Origin: an uncultured Bacteroidales bacterium
GTDB taxonomy: Bacteria > Bacteroidota > Bacteroidia > Bacteroidales > UBA932
Direction of reading: 5' to 3'
DNA length: 64,000 nucleotides
Assembly (NCBI GenBank): GCA_944323505.1
Contig: CALUST010000008.1
Span: 25,333 to 89,332 of the forward strand
In this document: positions 6,524 to 15,941 of the stretch, piece after piece
Layout: every line of letters begins with the position of its first letter
How positions within the stretch are numbered: position 1 is the stretch's first letter
Made by a program: the position numbers and the translations under genes
Notes under the pieces: model-generated
The model's input: the letters and a program-made list of their open reading frames with translations, nothing else
Database searches by the model: none
Told to the model about the DNA's origin: nothing

Positions 6524-9301
6524 ATGAGAAACGTGTTATCCAAAATATGGATTCCTGCTCTGCTCATTGCCGCAGCAGCAGTCCAATCCTACGGGATAGA
6601 CGCCGGGAGAATGCGAAATTCTGCCGCATGGCCGTATTTCAGTGACAGCACATCTGCAGTCACCGATTCCACGTACCTTTCCATACCTGACACAGTGATA
6701 GCGGAAGACACACTCCCGCATGCCGTTGCCGATTCGGCACAAGAGACCGATTCCCTGACACTTGTCATGGCAGACTCACTCATGACTGCAGCGGATTCCG
6801 TCACATTCATCCCGGCACGGGACACCATCACCATCCCGGATTCTCTCAAGGACACGGATCCTTTCAGATACAGATATTACGTGGAACTGAAGGACTCGCT
6901 GACACGGCTCCATACCCGTGACTCGCTCAGAAACATAGGAGACTCCCTGGAACTGCACAAGTTGGACTCGCTGATCTTCAAGGACTCCTCCGAGACGGCA
7001 TACAGGGATTCAATTGCATGGTTCAATTCCCTGTCAAGACGTGAGAGGAAGAAATATCTTGCAGAAATCAACCTGCCGAAAATGATGGCGCGCGTTGACA
7101 GCATCCTGAACGCCAAGGACAGCATACGGGCATACAAAGACAGCGTCATCTCAGCGACTCCGAGAATCCTCGAGACATACGCCGTACCGGACTCCATGCA
7201 GTACAAGAGACTGATAACATGGACACACGACAGGTACTTCAACAATGTCGAACTGCATGAGCAGGACACATCGTACAACTACCATTTCAATGACTACCCT
7301 TTCTTCAAGACGGACATCAACGCATCCTACCTGGGTGTGATAGGCTCTCCTGTCCAGACGTACAATTTCTTCAGGAGGGATGATGAGGAAAACGTGGTAT
7401 TCTACACCCCTTACAGGATGTACAACTATTCCCCTGAGAGCCTGCCGATGTTCAATACCAAGACACCGTACACGGAACTGGCATATTGGGGTACATTGTT
7501 CGCAAATGACGAGAAAGAGGAGACTAACATCAAGGTACTGACGACTCAGAACATACTTCCTGAACTGAATATCACCCTCGAATATCACAGATACGGCTCA
7601 AACGGGATGCTCCAGAACGAGGCGACCGACAACAGGACGTTCGTGGCCGCAACCAATTATATGGGGAAAAGGTATCTGATGCACGCCGGATACATATACA
7701 ACAAGGTGGAAAGGAGCGAAAACGGAGGTATCATCGACAACATGTGGATCAGGGATACGACAGTGGATGCAAGGGAGATAGCAGTACACCTGACCAACGC
7801 CACCAACAAGATCAAGAAGAATACAGTGTTCCTGGACCAGTCATACAGGATTCCTTTTGACTTCATATATGATATAGGCAAAGGAAAGCGCAAGGCCCGC
7901 AAGGCCGAGGAGGCAAGGAGAGACAGCATACTGGCATCCGGGGACAGCACCGCAATCGCGGAAATGTACAGGCTCGATGCGGAGAAGGCTGCAAAGGCTG
8001 CTGCTGATGCCGGCTCGGATACGGTGGACAACAGGATAACCACCGCATTCATCGGGCACAGTTCAGAATATTCCGCATTCACAAAATACTATACGGATGA
8101 GATTGGCCTCAACGATGAGGCAGGACGTGGTTTCTACAATGACAGGTTCTACCTGCACCCTACCAACTCCGCTGACTCGATGCGTGTCATGAAACTGGAG
8201 AACAGGATATACCTGAGACTCCAACCATGGGCGGATGACGGCATTGTATCCAAACTCGATGTGGGCATAGGGGACAAGCTGCTCAACTACTATGACGTGG
8301 TGAATACCAACAGTTACCTCAACAGAGGCAAGAATGTGGTAAGGAACTCCATGTACCTCTACGCCGGAGCACAGGGACAATACAAGAAGTATCTGAACTG
8401 GGATGCCATGGGCAGATATACGTTCCTGGGCTCTGAAATCAACGATTTCGGGGTGAACGCCAACATCTCAATGAATTTCTACCCGTTCAGGAGGGACAGG
8501 AACAGCCCGCTGTCAATCATCGGGAGGTTCGAGACCACCCTTAAGGAGCCGGACTACTATCAGGAGCATTTCCACTCCAACCATCACTGGTGGGACAGCG
8601 ATTTCGGCAAGATTTCGACAACAAGAGTAGAGGCGGGGGTAAGCATCCCGAGATGGAGATTCAATGCCGGATTCGGATACTCGCTTCTCAGCAACAACAT
8701 ATATTATGATTATCAAGGCATAGCACGACAGAATGTCACTCCTATGAGTGTCATGTCGGCGTATGCAAGGAAAGACTTCAGGGTCTGGAAGTTCCATTTT
8801 GACAATATGGCACTTTTCCAGCTGTCATCAAACGGGTCTGTACTGCCGTTGCCTATGCTGGCACTCAATTTGAGATACTATCTGCAGTTTGACGTGGTGA
8901 AGAAAGTGATGCAGATGCAGATAGGCGCCAACGCGACCTATACGACCAAATGGTTTGCACCAGGCTACAGCCCTGACTCCGGAGTATTCCACAATCAGAA
9001 TGACGAACTCTACGGCAACAGCCCTTATATAGACGTATTCGTCAATATACAGTGGAAGCGTGCCTGCATATTCGTCAAGGCTGTCAACCTCGGAATGGGC
9101 TGGCCGGACAATGCGGTCGACTATTTCAGTGCAGACGGCTACATACGGTCGCAGAGAGCCATAAAATTCGGCATTTTCTGGCCTTTCTACGTCCAGTCAA
9201 AGAAAAATTCAAGCGTAGGAGGATCCTCAACGTCGGGAATTGACGGAGCGGGATCCCGAGGGCTCAGTCCCGGTACGGTGGCAAACACCGGCCTGCGCTA
9301 A
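6524..9301 (+). CDS. putative outer-membrane porin (Porin_10 type)
   Basis: A large outer-membrane protein with a signal peptide at residues 1-24 (RNVLSKIWIPALLIAAAAV). An unusual Asp/Ser/Thr-rich stretch with repeated DS and DT dipeptides follows over about 150 residues. After that comes a long beta-barrel region rich in alternating aromatic strands (for example FYTPYRMYNYSPESLPMFNT and AELAYWGT-like segments), as in the Bacteroidota putative porin family. The C-terminus has a Gly/Ser-rich tail after the last strand, so it does not end in an aromatic residue. I chose the ATG at 6524: an in-frame TTG at 6512 overlaps the -7 box. The lytic transglycosylase gene follows after 11 bases. The solute is unknown. 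Confidence 0.8.
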   Translation: MRNVLSKIWIPALLIAAAAVQSYGIDAGRMRNSAAWPYFSDSTSAVTDSTYLSIPDTVIAEDTLPHAVADSAQETDSLTLVMADSLMTAADSVTFIPARDTITIPDSLKDTDPFRYRYYVELKDSLTRLHTRDSLRNIGDSLELHKLDSLIFKDSSETAYRDSIAWFNSLSRRERKKYLAEINLPKMMARVDSILNAKDSIRAYKDSVISATPRILETYAVPDSMQYKRLITWTHDRYFNNVELHEQDTSYNYHFNDYPFFKTDINASYLGVIGSPVQTYNFFRRDDEENVVFYTPYRMYNYSPESLPMFNTKTPYTELAYWGTLFANDEKEETNIKVLTTQNILPELNITLEYHRYGSNGMLQNEATDNRTFVAATNYMGKRYLMHAGYIYNKVERSENGGIIDNMWIRDTTVDAREIAVHLTNATNKIKKNTVFLDQSYRIPFDFIYDIGKGKRKARKAEEARRDSILASGDSTAIAEMYRLDAEKAAKAAADAGSDTVDNRITTAFIGHSSEYSAFTKYYTDEIGLNDEAGRGFYNDRFYLHPTNSADSMRVMKLENRIYLRLQPWADDGIVSKLDVGIGDKLLNYYDVVNTNSYLNRGKNVVRNSMYLYAGAQGQYKKYLNWDAMGRYTFLGSEINDFGVNANISMNFYPFRRDRNSPLSIIGRFETTLKEPDYYQEHFHSNHHWWDSDFGKISTTRVEAGVSIPRWRFNAGFGYSLLSNNIYYDYQGIARQNVTPMSVMSAYARKDFRVWKFHFDNMALFQLSSNGSVLPLPMLALNLRYYLQFDVVKKVMQMQIGANATYTTKWFAPGYSPDSGVFHNQNDELYGNSPYIDVFVNIQWKRACIFVKAVNLGMGWPDNAVDYFSADGYIRSQRAIKFGIFWPFYVQSKKNSSVGGSSTSGIDGAGSRGLSPGTVANTGLR

Positions 9302-9312
9302 AAAACAATATT

Positions 9313-10428
9313 ATGGTTAGTTTAAAACAGATTTTTAGCAGTAAGAAAAAGAAAGACACCAGGACCCGAAATGAAAAAACTTTTACTATTCTCAGGTATC
9401 TGACCGCCACTGTCCTGGTATTTGCTGTCGTCACATTCTCACAACGTTCCATCGCTGTGGATGCAATTGACACGACAGGTGACACATTCGCCGGAGATTC
9501 AATAAGATGCGCTATCGCTACCGGCGATGACATGTACTCGAAAGACCTCATGACAGGGTTCAACTATGAACTGCTGGAGGCATTTGCAGGGACGGACAGA
9601 TGTTCAATGACAATTGTCCAGGCCCATGAGGGGGAGAACTATGTGGATTCCCTTCTGAACGGAAGCATTGACCTGGTCGTACTGCCGTACAGAGATACGG
9701 TCATCGCGGGAATCACTGTATCCAAGCCTGTGGAAGGCAACGTTTGGGCTGTCAGGTCAGGAAAATTCTCCCATATCAAGGAGATAAACCTGTGGCTCGG
9801 GCATTATATGAGCCTGCCGGAATACGACTCGCTGAAAGACAGGTTCTTCAGGTCATACAATCCCTACCCGAAAGCCGAGCATGGTATCAGGACCAGGAGA
9901 ATCAGCCCATACGACAGTCTGATTCGCAAATATGCGGCGACAATGGGATGGGACTGGAGAATGCTGGCTGCCGTCATATACCAGGAGTCCCGATTCTCAA
10001 TCAACTCGATGTCATCAAGAGGTGCGGCCGGACTCATGCAGGTAATGCCGTCCACGGCTTCACACTATGAAGTGTCCGACCTGCTTGACCCTGAACAGAA
10101 CATAATGGCAGGGACAGAACATCTGAAAAGGCTGCAGCGCAGATACAGGAACTCCGACATCAGCCCGGAAGAGCAGATAAAATTCGTCCTCGGAGCCTAT
10201 AATGCAGGCGAAGGCAGGATAGATGACTGCAGGTCCTTTGCCGCAGGAATCAATCTTGACAACACAAAATGGGACGACATCGTAAAGGCCATCCCTGAAA
10301 TGAGAAAACCTGAACTTGTACAATCCTCATCACTGCGGTTCGGCTGCTTCAACGGCACTGAGACAATCAGATACGTTGACAGCGTCCTTGACCACTACAA
10401 AGCGTTCTGCGAGATATGTCCGGCATGA
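9313..10428 (+). CDS. MltF-like membrane-bound lytic transglycosylase
   Basis: This enzyme cleaves the MurNAc-GlcNAc bond in peptidoglycan, leaving 1,6-anhydro ends. After a positively charged N-terminus there is one hydrophobic segment near residues 28-47. A shortened solute-binding-protein-like region covers about 70-170. The SLT domain then runs from about 205 to 340. The catalytic glutamate is Glu225 in YQESRFS, followed by SSRGAAGLMQVMPSTA and the LGAYNAGEGRI motif, all family hallmarks. It is probably anchored to the periplasmic side of a membrane. It lies 11 bases after the porin gene. Its stop codon abuts, with no gap, the stop codon of the convergent permease gene. Confidence 0.9.
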   Translation: MVSLKQIFSSKKKKDTRTRNEKTFTILRYLTATVLVFAVVTFSQRSIAVDAIDTTGDTFAGDSIRCAIATGDDMYSKDLMTGFNYELLEAFAGTDRCSMTIVQAHEGENYVDSLLNGSIDLVVLPYRDTVIAGITVSKPVEGNVWAVRSGKFSHIKEINLWLGHYMSLPEYDSLKDRFFRSYNPYPKAEHGIRTRRISPYDSLIRKYAATMGWDWRMLAAVIYQESRFSINSMSSRGAAGLMQVMPSTASHYEVSDLLDPEQNIMAGTEHLKRLQRRYRNSDISPEEQIKFVLGAYNAGEGRIDDCRSFAAGINLDNTKWDDIVKAIPEMRKPELVQSSSLRFGCFNGTETIRYVDSVLDHYKAFCEICPA

Positions 10429-11595
10429 CTATCCGACTCTGACAGTCCTGGCCGGATCAATCCCTGAGATGAACATCGAAGGGATGAGAAGAAGGAGCAT
10501 AATCACAAGATATGCAAGCAGATCAGCCAGCAGAATCGGCAGGATATCAACATGGACAGGCACGAATGAGACGAAATAATTCTGCGGATCCAGCCGCAGA
10601 ATCCTTGTCGTGCCCTGGACAAGACAGAAAAGAAGGGCAATGCCATTGCCTATAGCCATTCCTTTCAGCACCACTGAAGACGATGCTGAAAGGAATATTT
10701 TTGCTATCTGCCTGTCTTTCATTCCGAGAGATTTCAACGTGCCGATGACCGGGATATTCTCGAAAAGCACTATCAGCAGCCCCGAAATCATATTGAACCC
10801 GGCAACGACTGTCATCAGCACCAGCACGAAAAAGACATTGAAATCGATAAGGTTGAGCCAGTCGAACAGTTGGGGATACCTCGACACGGATGAAGAGGCG
10901 ACTACTGGAGGCTCGTCCTCCGTTGAATACAGCAGGGATATGTCCCCTGCCTCGTATGCAGCCTCCTCAAGCCCGGACACAGTCCTGCGTGAGGGCATGA
11001 GGCTTATCTCCAGTGCAGATGCGCTGCCGCTGTCCCAGCCGTTCACCCGCTGCATGTCTGACAGGGAGGCGTATATGACCGGGCTTTCACTTGCATCAAG
11101 CACCCCCTGGTACGTGGACACCAGGCGGAACTTGCGGACTTTTACCCTGTCTCCCACAAAATACGCCGTGACATCATCACCTTGGACTATGCCGAGCTGC
11201 CCAGCCATGCTTTCAGGCATGGATATGCCCAGTCCTGCCAATGATGTATCCCTGTCCGTGCCCTTGAACAGCACACCGTGGATGTTCTCACCGGCCTTGA
11301 TGATACCGGCGCGGTAGACGACAGGTTCTATGCCTCTAACATAAGGTATCCCTGCAAGCCTGTCATAATATGAAGGTCTGCATGGGACAGGAGAATCCTC
11401 CCCTGTCCAGTCCTGACCGACTGACACCAGCTGCACATCGCCTGCAGCATACGAAATGCCGTCGCGTATCTCATGCCGGAAACCGGAAGACACTGCAACG
11501 GCAATTATCATGACAAGGAAACTGATTGCGATGGAAACCATCGCAATGTTTCCTCTGAATCTTATCCTTCTGGCTATAAAATGCGATACATCCAT
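10429..11595 (-). CDS. LolC/LolE-like ABC transporter permease
   Basis: An inner-membrane permease of the FtsX/MacB family with one N-terminal membrane helix (residues 18-40), a large periplasmic domain, and three C-terminal helices (about 255-285, 300-325 and 345-375). The opening FIARRIRFRGNIAMVSIAIS and the 388-aa length fit the lipoprotein-release permeases LolC/LolE, which move lipoproteins to the outer membrane. No ATPase (LolD) gene is adjacent, so its partner must be encoded elsewhere. It lies 12 bases downstream of the M13 peptidase gene and probably shares its transcript. Confidence 0.82.
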   Translation of the reverse strand: MDVSHFIARRIRFRGNIAMVSIAISFLVMIIAVAVSSGFRHEIRDGISYAAGDVQLVSVGQDWTGEDSPVPCRPSYYDRLAGIPYVRGIEPVVYRAGIIKAGENIHGVLFKGTDRDTSLAGLGISMPESMAGQLGIVQGDDVTAYFVGDRVKVRKFRLVSTYQGVLDASESPVIYASLSDMQRVNGWDSGSASALEISLMPSRRTVSGLEEAAYEAGDISLLYSTEDEPPVVASSSVSRYPQLFDWLNLIDFNVFFVLVLMTVVAGFNMISGLLIVLFENIPVIGTLKSLGMKDRQIAKIFLSASSSVVLKGMAIGNGIALLFCLVQGTTRILRLDPQNYFVSFVPVHVDILPILLADLLAYLVIMLLLLIPSMFISGIDPARTVRVG

Positions 11596-11607
11596 CAGGC
11601 GGATGGG

Positions 11608-13617
11608 TTACCAGATCACCACCCTCTCGTTCTCAGGACGGAACATCGCATCTCCCTCCTCCACGTCAAATGCGGAGAAGAACGTGTCGATATTCCTGAG
11701 AGTGACATTGACCCTGTTCTCACCGAGAGAATGCACATCAAGCTTGGTAAGCCTTGCCTTCTCTTCATCAGTGATGTTCTGTGCCCAAAGGGTCGCATAG
11801 GAGAGATAGAAACGCTGCTCGGCAGTGAATCCGTCTACCGGCTCCGGATGTGTGTCCCCGAACGAATTCTGCATTGCCGTATATGAGATTCTCAGACCTC
11901 CCTGGTCTGCGATATTCTCTCCGAGGCACAATGCCCCGTTGGCATGAAGTCCAGGAAGAATCTCCACTTCGTCGAACTGCTCCACAAGACGCGCAGTCTT
12001 TGTCTTGAACGCCTCTGCATCGGCTTCTGTCCACCAGTTGTTCATATTGCCGTCCTTGTCAAAATTGCGTCCCTGGTCATCGAAACCGTGGGTCATCTCA
12101 TGACTTATGACCACGCCGATACCACCATAGTTGACAGCGTCATCGGCCTCAGGATTGTAGAACGGAGGCTGGAGAATGGCCGCAGGGAAACAGATCTCGT
12201 TTGTCGTAGGATTGTAGTAGGCATTGACAGTCTGCGGGCTCATGTGCCACTCCGTCCTGTCCACAGGCTTGCCGAGCCTGGAGAAATTGTCTGCCACATA
12301 CCATCTGGCGGCATTGCTGATATTCTCGAAATAACTGAGGGACGGATTGATGATAAGGGAGGAATAATCCTTCCATTTGTCAGGATAGCCTATCTTGACG
12401 ACAAAGGCATTGAGTTTCTCATGAGCCTTTGCCTTGGTGGAGTCGCTCATCCAGTCAAGGGCATCGACATGCTCCCCGAGAGCCTTCCTGATATTCCCGA
12501 CCATATTCAGTACCTTCTCCTTATCCTCATGGGAGAAATATTTCGCAACATACATTTTTCCCACGGCCTCGGAAAGAAGGTTGTCAGGTACAGCCATGGC
12601 ACGTTTCCAGCGAGGTTTCTGCTCCTGCACTCCTGACATCTGCCTCTCGAAGAAATCGAAATACGCCTGATAGAAATCATCGCTGAGCGAGCCGCAGGCT
12701 CCCTGTATGAACTGCCCGAGAATATAGTTCTTCATCATGCCCAGATCGGCGGTCGAGAACAATGTGTCCAAAGAGGAGAAATATGACGGCTGCCCGACTA
12801 CCAGCTTGTCCTGGTCACTTATGCCGAGAGCCCTGAAATATACAGAGAAATCAAGGTCCGGATACTGCTTCACAAGGTCGGCAGTGCTCATCGGATTGTA
12901 CAGTCTCTGCACATCCCTGAGCTCCACACTCGACCATGATGCTTCTGCGATGGCATCCTCAACTGCGAGCGCATCGGAAGCCGCCTTCTCAGGCGACTCA
13001 ATGCCTGACAGGGCGAATATCCTTGAGAGGAATTCCTTATATCCTGCCTTGAGTTCCGCATTCGCAGTATCGACATAATAGTCCCTGTCACCCATTCCGA
13101 GCCCCGACTGGGTGAGATAGAGTATCTGGTTATTGCTGTCAATCAGGTCAGAAGACACATAGGTGCCGAAAAACGGATAGTCCGAAGAAGAATGCAGGTC
13201 AGCAATCACTTCAACGAGCCCTCTCCTGTCCTTGGCTGCAAGAATCTTGGCGATGCCCGGCTTCAGAGGAGCGGCGCCTTCGTTGTTCAGCCTGACGGAA
13301 TCAAGTCCCATCTTGTACAGGTCGGAAATCTTCTGCTCGACACTGCCCGGCATCACGGTCTCATTGTCAAGACCCGCGAACAGGTCATTGAGACGTTTCT
13401 GGTTGTTCTCCCTCAGCACATCGAACGTCCCGAAACGGGAGAATTCCGGTTTCAGGGGATTGTTCTTCTGCCATCCTCCGGTAGCATACCGGTAGAAATC
13501 CTCAGCAGGAGATACGGTTGTGTCAAAATTCGCAGGATCTATCGCATGATAGGCCTGTGGTGTCTCATTGCAGGCCACCGCCAGCGCAGGAACCATAATC
13601 AGCAATAATTTTCTCAT
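11608..13617 (-). CDS. M13 family zinc metallopeptidase lipoprotein
   Basis: A neprilysin/PepO-type endopeptidase. The zinc motif HEMTH is at residues 506-510, with the third ligand in the downstream GENIADQGG motif and the substrate-binding NAYYNP motif upstream. These are the three M13 hallmarks in the right order, so it should be active. The N-terminus reads RKLLLIMVPALAVAC, a signal peptide ending at a lipidation cysteine near residue 16, so it is probably an exported lipoprotein. I chose the ATG at 13617: the longer frame (to 13668) starts upstream of the -7 box TAAATTTG at 13657-13650. Length and domain layout are complete. Confidence 0.92.
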   Translation of the reverse strand: MRKLLLIMVPALAVACNETPQAYHAIDPANFDTTVSPAEDFYRYATGGWQKNNPLKPEFSRFGTFDVLRENNQKRLNDLFAGLDNETVMPGSVEQKISDLYKMGLDSVRLNNEGAAPLKPGIAKILAAKDRRGLVEVIADLHSSSDYPFFGTYVSSDLIDSNNQILYLTQSGLGMGDRDYYVDTANAELKAGYKEFLSRIFALSGIESPEKAASDALAVEDAIAEASWSSVELRDVQRLYNPMSTADLVKQYPDLDFSVYFRALGISDQDKLVVGQPSYFSSLDTLFSTADLGMMKNYILGQFIQGACGSLSDDFYQAYFDFFERQMSGVQEQKPRWKRAMAVPDNLLSEAVGKMYVAKYFSHEDKEKVLNMVGNIRKALGEHVDALDWMSDSTKAKAHEKLNAFVVKIGYPDKWKDYSSLIINPSLSYFENISNAARWYVADNFSRLGKPVDRTEWHMSPQTVNAYYNPTTNEICFPAAILQPPFYNPEADDAVNYGGIGVVISHEMTHGFDDQGRNFDKDGNMNNWWTEADAEAFKTKTARLVEQFDEVEILPGLHANGALCLGENIADQGGLRISYTAMQNSFGDTHPEPVDGFTAEQRFYLSYATLWAQNITDEEKARLTKLDVHSLGENRVNVTLRNIDTFFSAFDVEEGDAMFRPENERVVIW

Positions 13618-13649
13618 CAGTCCTAAATTTATTCTAAACATATATCCTG

Positions 13650-13657
13650 CAAATTTA
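13650..13657 (-). promoter_or_regulatory. -7 promoter element of the M13 peptidase gene
   Basis: On the minus strand this reads TAAATTTG, matching TAnnTTTG. It predicts RNA starting about 27 bases before the ATG at 13617. No convincing -33 TTTG was found at 19-21 bases. Confidence 0.5.
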
Positions 13658-13739
13658 AGTAAATTCATCGGGAAAGCACCTCAGTTTAATGAAAAAATTG
13701 CATATTTGCAGTGATATGGATTTAAGAATACCTGATAAA

Positions 13740-14678
13740 ATGAGAATCTCATCACCATATATGCTGCCGGTTGCATTGGCAGCCTCTTTTTTCTGCACAG
13801 CCGAAGCACAGGAACCGTCAACGGAACGTTTTGCCGAAAGATACTCTCTCCTGGTCTCCAGACTGGGTGCCGACGGGGTCGGGATAGAGACGCTCCTTAA
13901 CGCATGGGAGGCTGAAGACTCGTCTGACGTGAGGCTCTATACGGCAAGATTCAATTACTACTTCGCCAAGTCAAGGTCATCATCCGTCGTGACAAAGCCG
14001 GAAAGAAAATATCTCGGCACCGATCCGGTGCTCCATCTCAAAGATTCAACCGGTGCCGATGTCTACTATTTCCAGGAATATTCCTATGATGACTCGCTGT
14101 TCTCGATGGCGGCAACTGCCATAGACAAGGCCATAAGGATGCACCCGGAAAGACTGGACATACGGCTTATGAAGGCCGACGGGCTGTATTGCTACGAGAA
14201 AGGCAGCCCTGACATGACGTATGCTCTGCTCGCAGGCCTAATCGATGAATACTATTCAGGGAAGACTGCATGGCAGTATCCTGACAACGAAGTCAATGAC
14301 GAATTCTTCAAGTCCCTGGTACAGCAATACTGCGCCATGTTCTTCAACCTCGGGACAGCAAATGCATACGACGCATTCCGGATGCTGTCTGAAAAGATGC
14401 TGGAGTATGAGAAGAACGACACCACTTTCATGGCCAATCTCGGCTCCTATATGCTTGTGGCAGAGAAAAACTACAAGGGCGCGCTGAAATGGTACAACAA
14501 GGTATTGAAAATCAATCCGTCTGACTATGCCGCCCTGAAAAACTGCATCATCACCTCAAGACAGTTCAGGAATACGAAACTGGAGAAGAAATACCTGTCA
14601 ATGATGGCATCAAACGGGCCTGAGAGCGAAAGGCAGAGCGCCCGTATCCGCCTCAATGCCCTGGAAAAGAACTATTGA
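13740..14678 (+). CDS. exported tetratricopeptide-repeat protein
   Basis: A secreted or periplasmic protein. From the ATG at 13740 it starts with a signal peptide (RISSPYMLPVALAASFF, cleavage likely after AEA). Helical repeat segments follow, including a clear TPR near the C-terminus (YKGALKWYNKVLKINPSDYAALKN). ATGs at 13689 and 13716 are alternative starts. They lie before or next to a near-consensus -7 box (CATATTTG, 13701-13708), which favours the ATG at 13740. Its function is not recognised. The last 26 bases overlap the end of the convergent dprA gene. Confidence 0.65.
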   Translation: MRISSPYMLPVALAASFFCTAEAQEPSTERFAERYSLLVSRLGADGVGIETLLNAWEAEDSSDVRLYTARFNYYFAKSRSSSVVTKPERKYLGTDPVLHLKDSTGADVYYFQEYSYDDSLFSMAATAIDKAIRMHPERLDIRLMKADGLYCYEKGSPDMTYALLAGLIDEYYSGKTAWQYPDNEVNDEFFKSLVQQYCAMFFNLGTANAYDAFRMLSEKMLEYEKNDTTFMANLGSYMLVAEKNYKGALKWYNKVLKINPSDYAALKNCIITSRQFRNTKLEKKYLSMMASNGPESERQSARIRLNALEKNY

Positions 14679-15822
14679 TGCTGCAGCGCTGGAGAAGGTC
14701 GACGGTGACGAGGCCGTCGCATTCCAGCATGGCGACATTCTCCCGGACCTCCCGCCACGGCAGCCCTGACAAGGAGGACAATTCATCCACTGTAATCCCC
14801 CTGTGCCTTCTTATCAATGATATGATTGAGGACAGCATCCCGATTCTGTCTACATCGACCCTGCCGGCAAAAGACGTCCTCACGGCTTCTTCCGGACTCC
14901 GTTTCCTTTTGGCGGCATAGCCTTTCATCCCAAGGCCGGACACAAGGTCTTCACATGAATAAATCGCCTCGGCCATCTTGCTCCTGATCAACCAGTTGCA
15001 TCCCGCTGACCGGATATCGTCAGCACGCCCCGGCAGAGCATACAGATCCCGTCCGTAAGACGATGCAAGCCCTGCAGTCACCATCCCCCCTCCCTTTCTC
15101 CTCGACTCCACGACAATCACAGCCTTGCACATCCCGGCTATAATCCTGTTCCTGCGCAGGAAATTGACTTTGACAGGAGATGTCCCGAGCGGGAAATCAG
15201 TCACGAGTGCCCCTTCTGCGGCAATCTCCTCCGCCAATGCCTTATGACGCCATGGATACACAGAGTCTATACCTGTCGCCATGACGGCGACTGTGACAAT
15301 GTCCTCGTCAAGAGCCTGCCGGTGTGCCGCACAGTCAACCCCGAATGCCAGTCCGCTCACTATAGGAGACGGAGAGTCCGTTGAAGAAATGGCAGTCACT
15401 ATACTCCCCGCCCATTCCCTGCCGTATGGAGAGACATCCCTCGTACCGACAACGGCTATCATATTGCCGGAAGACAGCACCTTCCTGACATCCTGCCCGG
15501 TCTTCACATAAAGACCTGCCGGGGCATCCTCGCACTCTTTCAGCAAGACAGGATAGTCTTCTCCGGTGAGCCCTATGAACCGGCATCCCATATCCGACAC
15601 ACGGGACAGTTCCCGCTCAGCCTCATCCAAAGCCCGTTCAGTTATTTTCGCAGCATGTCTTGAATACGGGCCGAAGACGGCATCCAGCCCTTCCTTGTCA
15701 AGCCCGAACACGGCAGATGCACTCCCCAGGGTGTCCAGAAGCGCCTTCGAAATCTTCGGTTCGTACCCGAATATCATATTCAGGGCACAACAGCACAGTG
15801 TCTCGTCATATTTTCCGTTCAT
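14653..15822 (-). CDS. dprA: DNA-processing protein DprA
   Basis: DprA binds incoming single-stranded DNA and loads RecA during natural transformation. The Rossmann-fold core is intact: VVGTRDVSPYGRE, SGLAFGVDCAAHRQAL, the GIDSVYP motif and NRIIAGMCKAVIVVE. The C-terminal winged-helix (DML1-like) domain covers about the last 70 residues. I chose the ATG at 15822, which follows a near -7 box (CATATTTG on the minus strand, 15849-15842). The longer frame to 15906 runs into the upstream terminator. It overlaps the convergent TPR gene by 26 bases. Confidence 0.93.
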   Translation of the reverse strand: MNGKYDETLCCCALNMIFGYEPKISKALLDTLGSASAVFGLDKEGLDAVFGPYSRHAAKITERALDEAERELSRVSDMGCRFIGLTGEDYPVLLKECEDAPAGLYVKTGQDVRKVLSSGNMIAVVGTRDVSPYGREWAGSIVTAISSTDSPSPIVSGLAFGVDCAAHRQALDEDIVTVAVMATGIDSVYPWRHKALAEEIAAEGALVTDFPLGTSPVKVNFLRRNRIIAGMCKAVIVVESRRKGGGMVTAGLASSYGRDLYALPGRADDIRSAGCNWLIRSKMAEAIYSCEDLVSGLGMKGYAAKRKRSPEEAVRTSFAGRVDVDRIGMLSSIISLIRRHRGITVDELSSLSGLPWREVRENVAMLECDGLVTVDLLQRCSINSSFPGH

Positions 15823-15871
15823 ACAGTCATCGCTTGTCCCGCAAATATGACTGAACGGTATGTGAATACAT

Positions 15872-15912
15872 AAAAAATGTGGCGAATCCGTAACAGAATC
15901 CGCCACATTTTT
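15872..15912 (-). terminator. bidirectional-looking terminator after queA
   Basis: AAAAAATGTGGCG (15872-15884) pairs with CGCCACATTTTT (15901-15912) around a loop of about 16 bases. Read on the minus strand the stem ends in a T run, so it terminates queA ahead of dprA. The plus-strand reading also ends in T-rich sequence. Confidence 0.8.
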
Positions 15913-15941
15913 CTCTTTTTATATGAAATTTCTTTTTCTTG

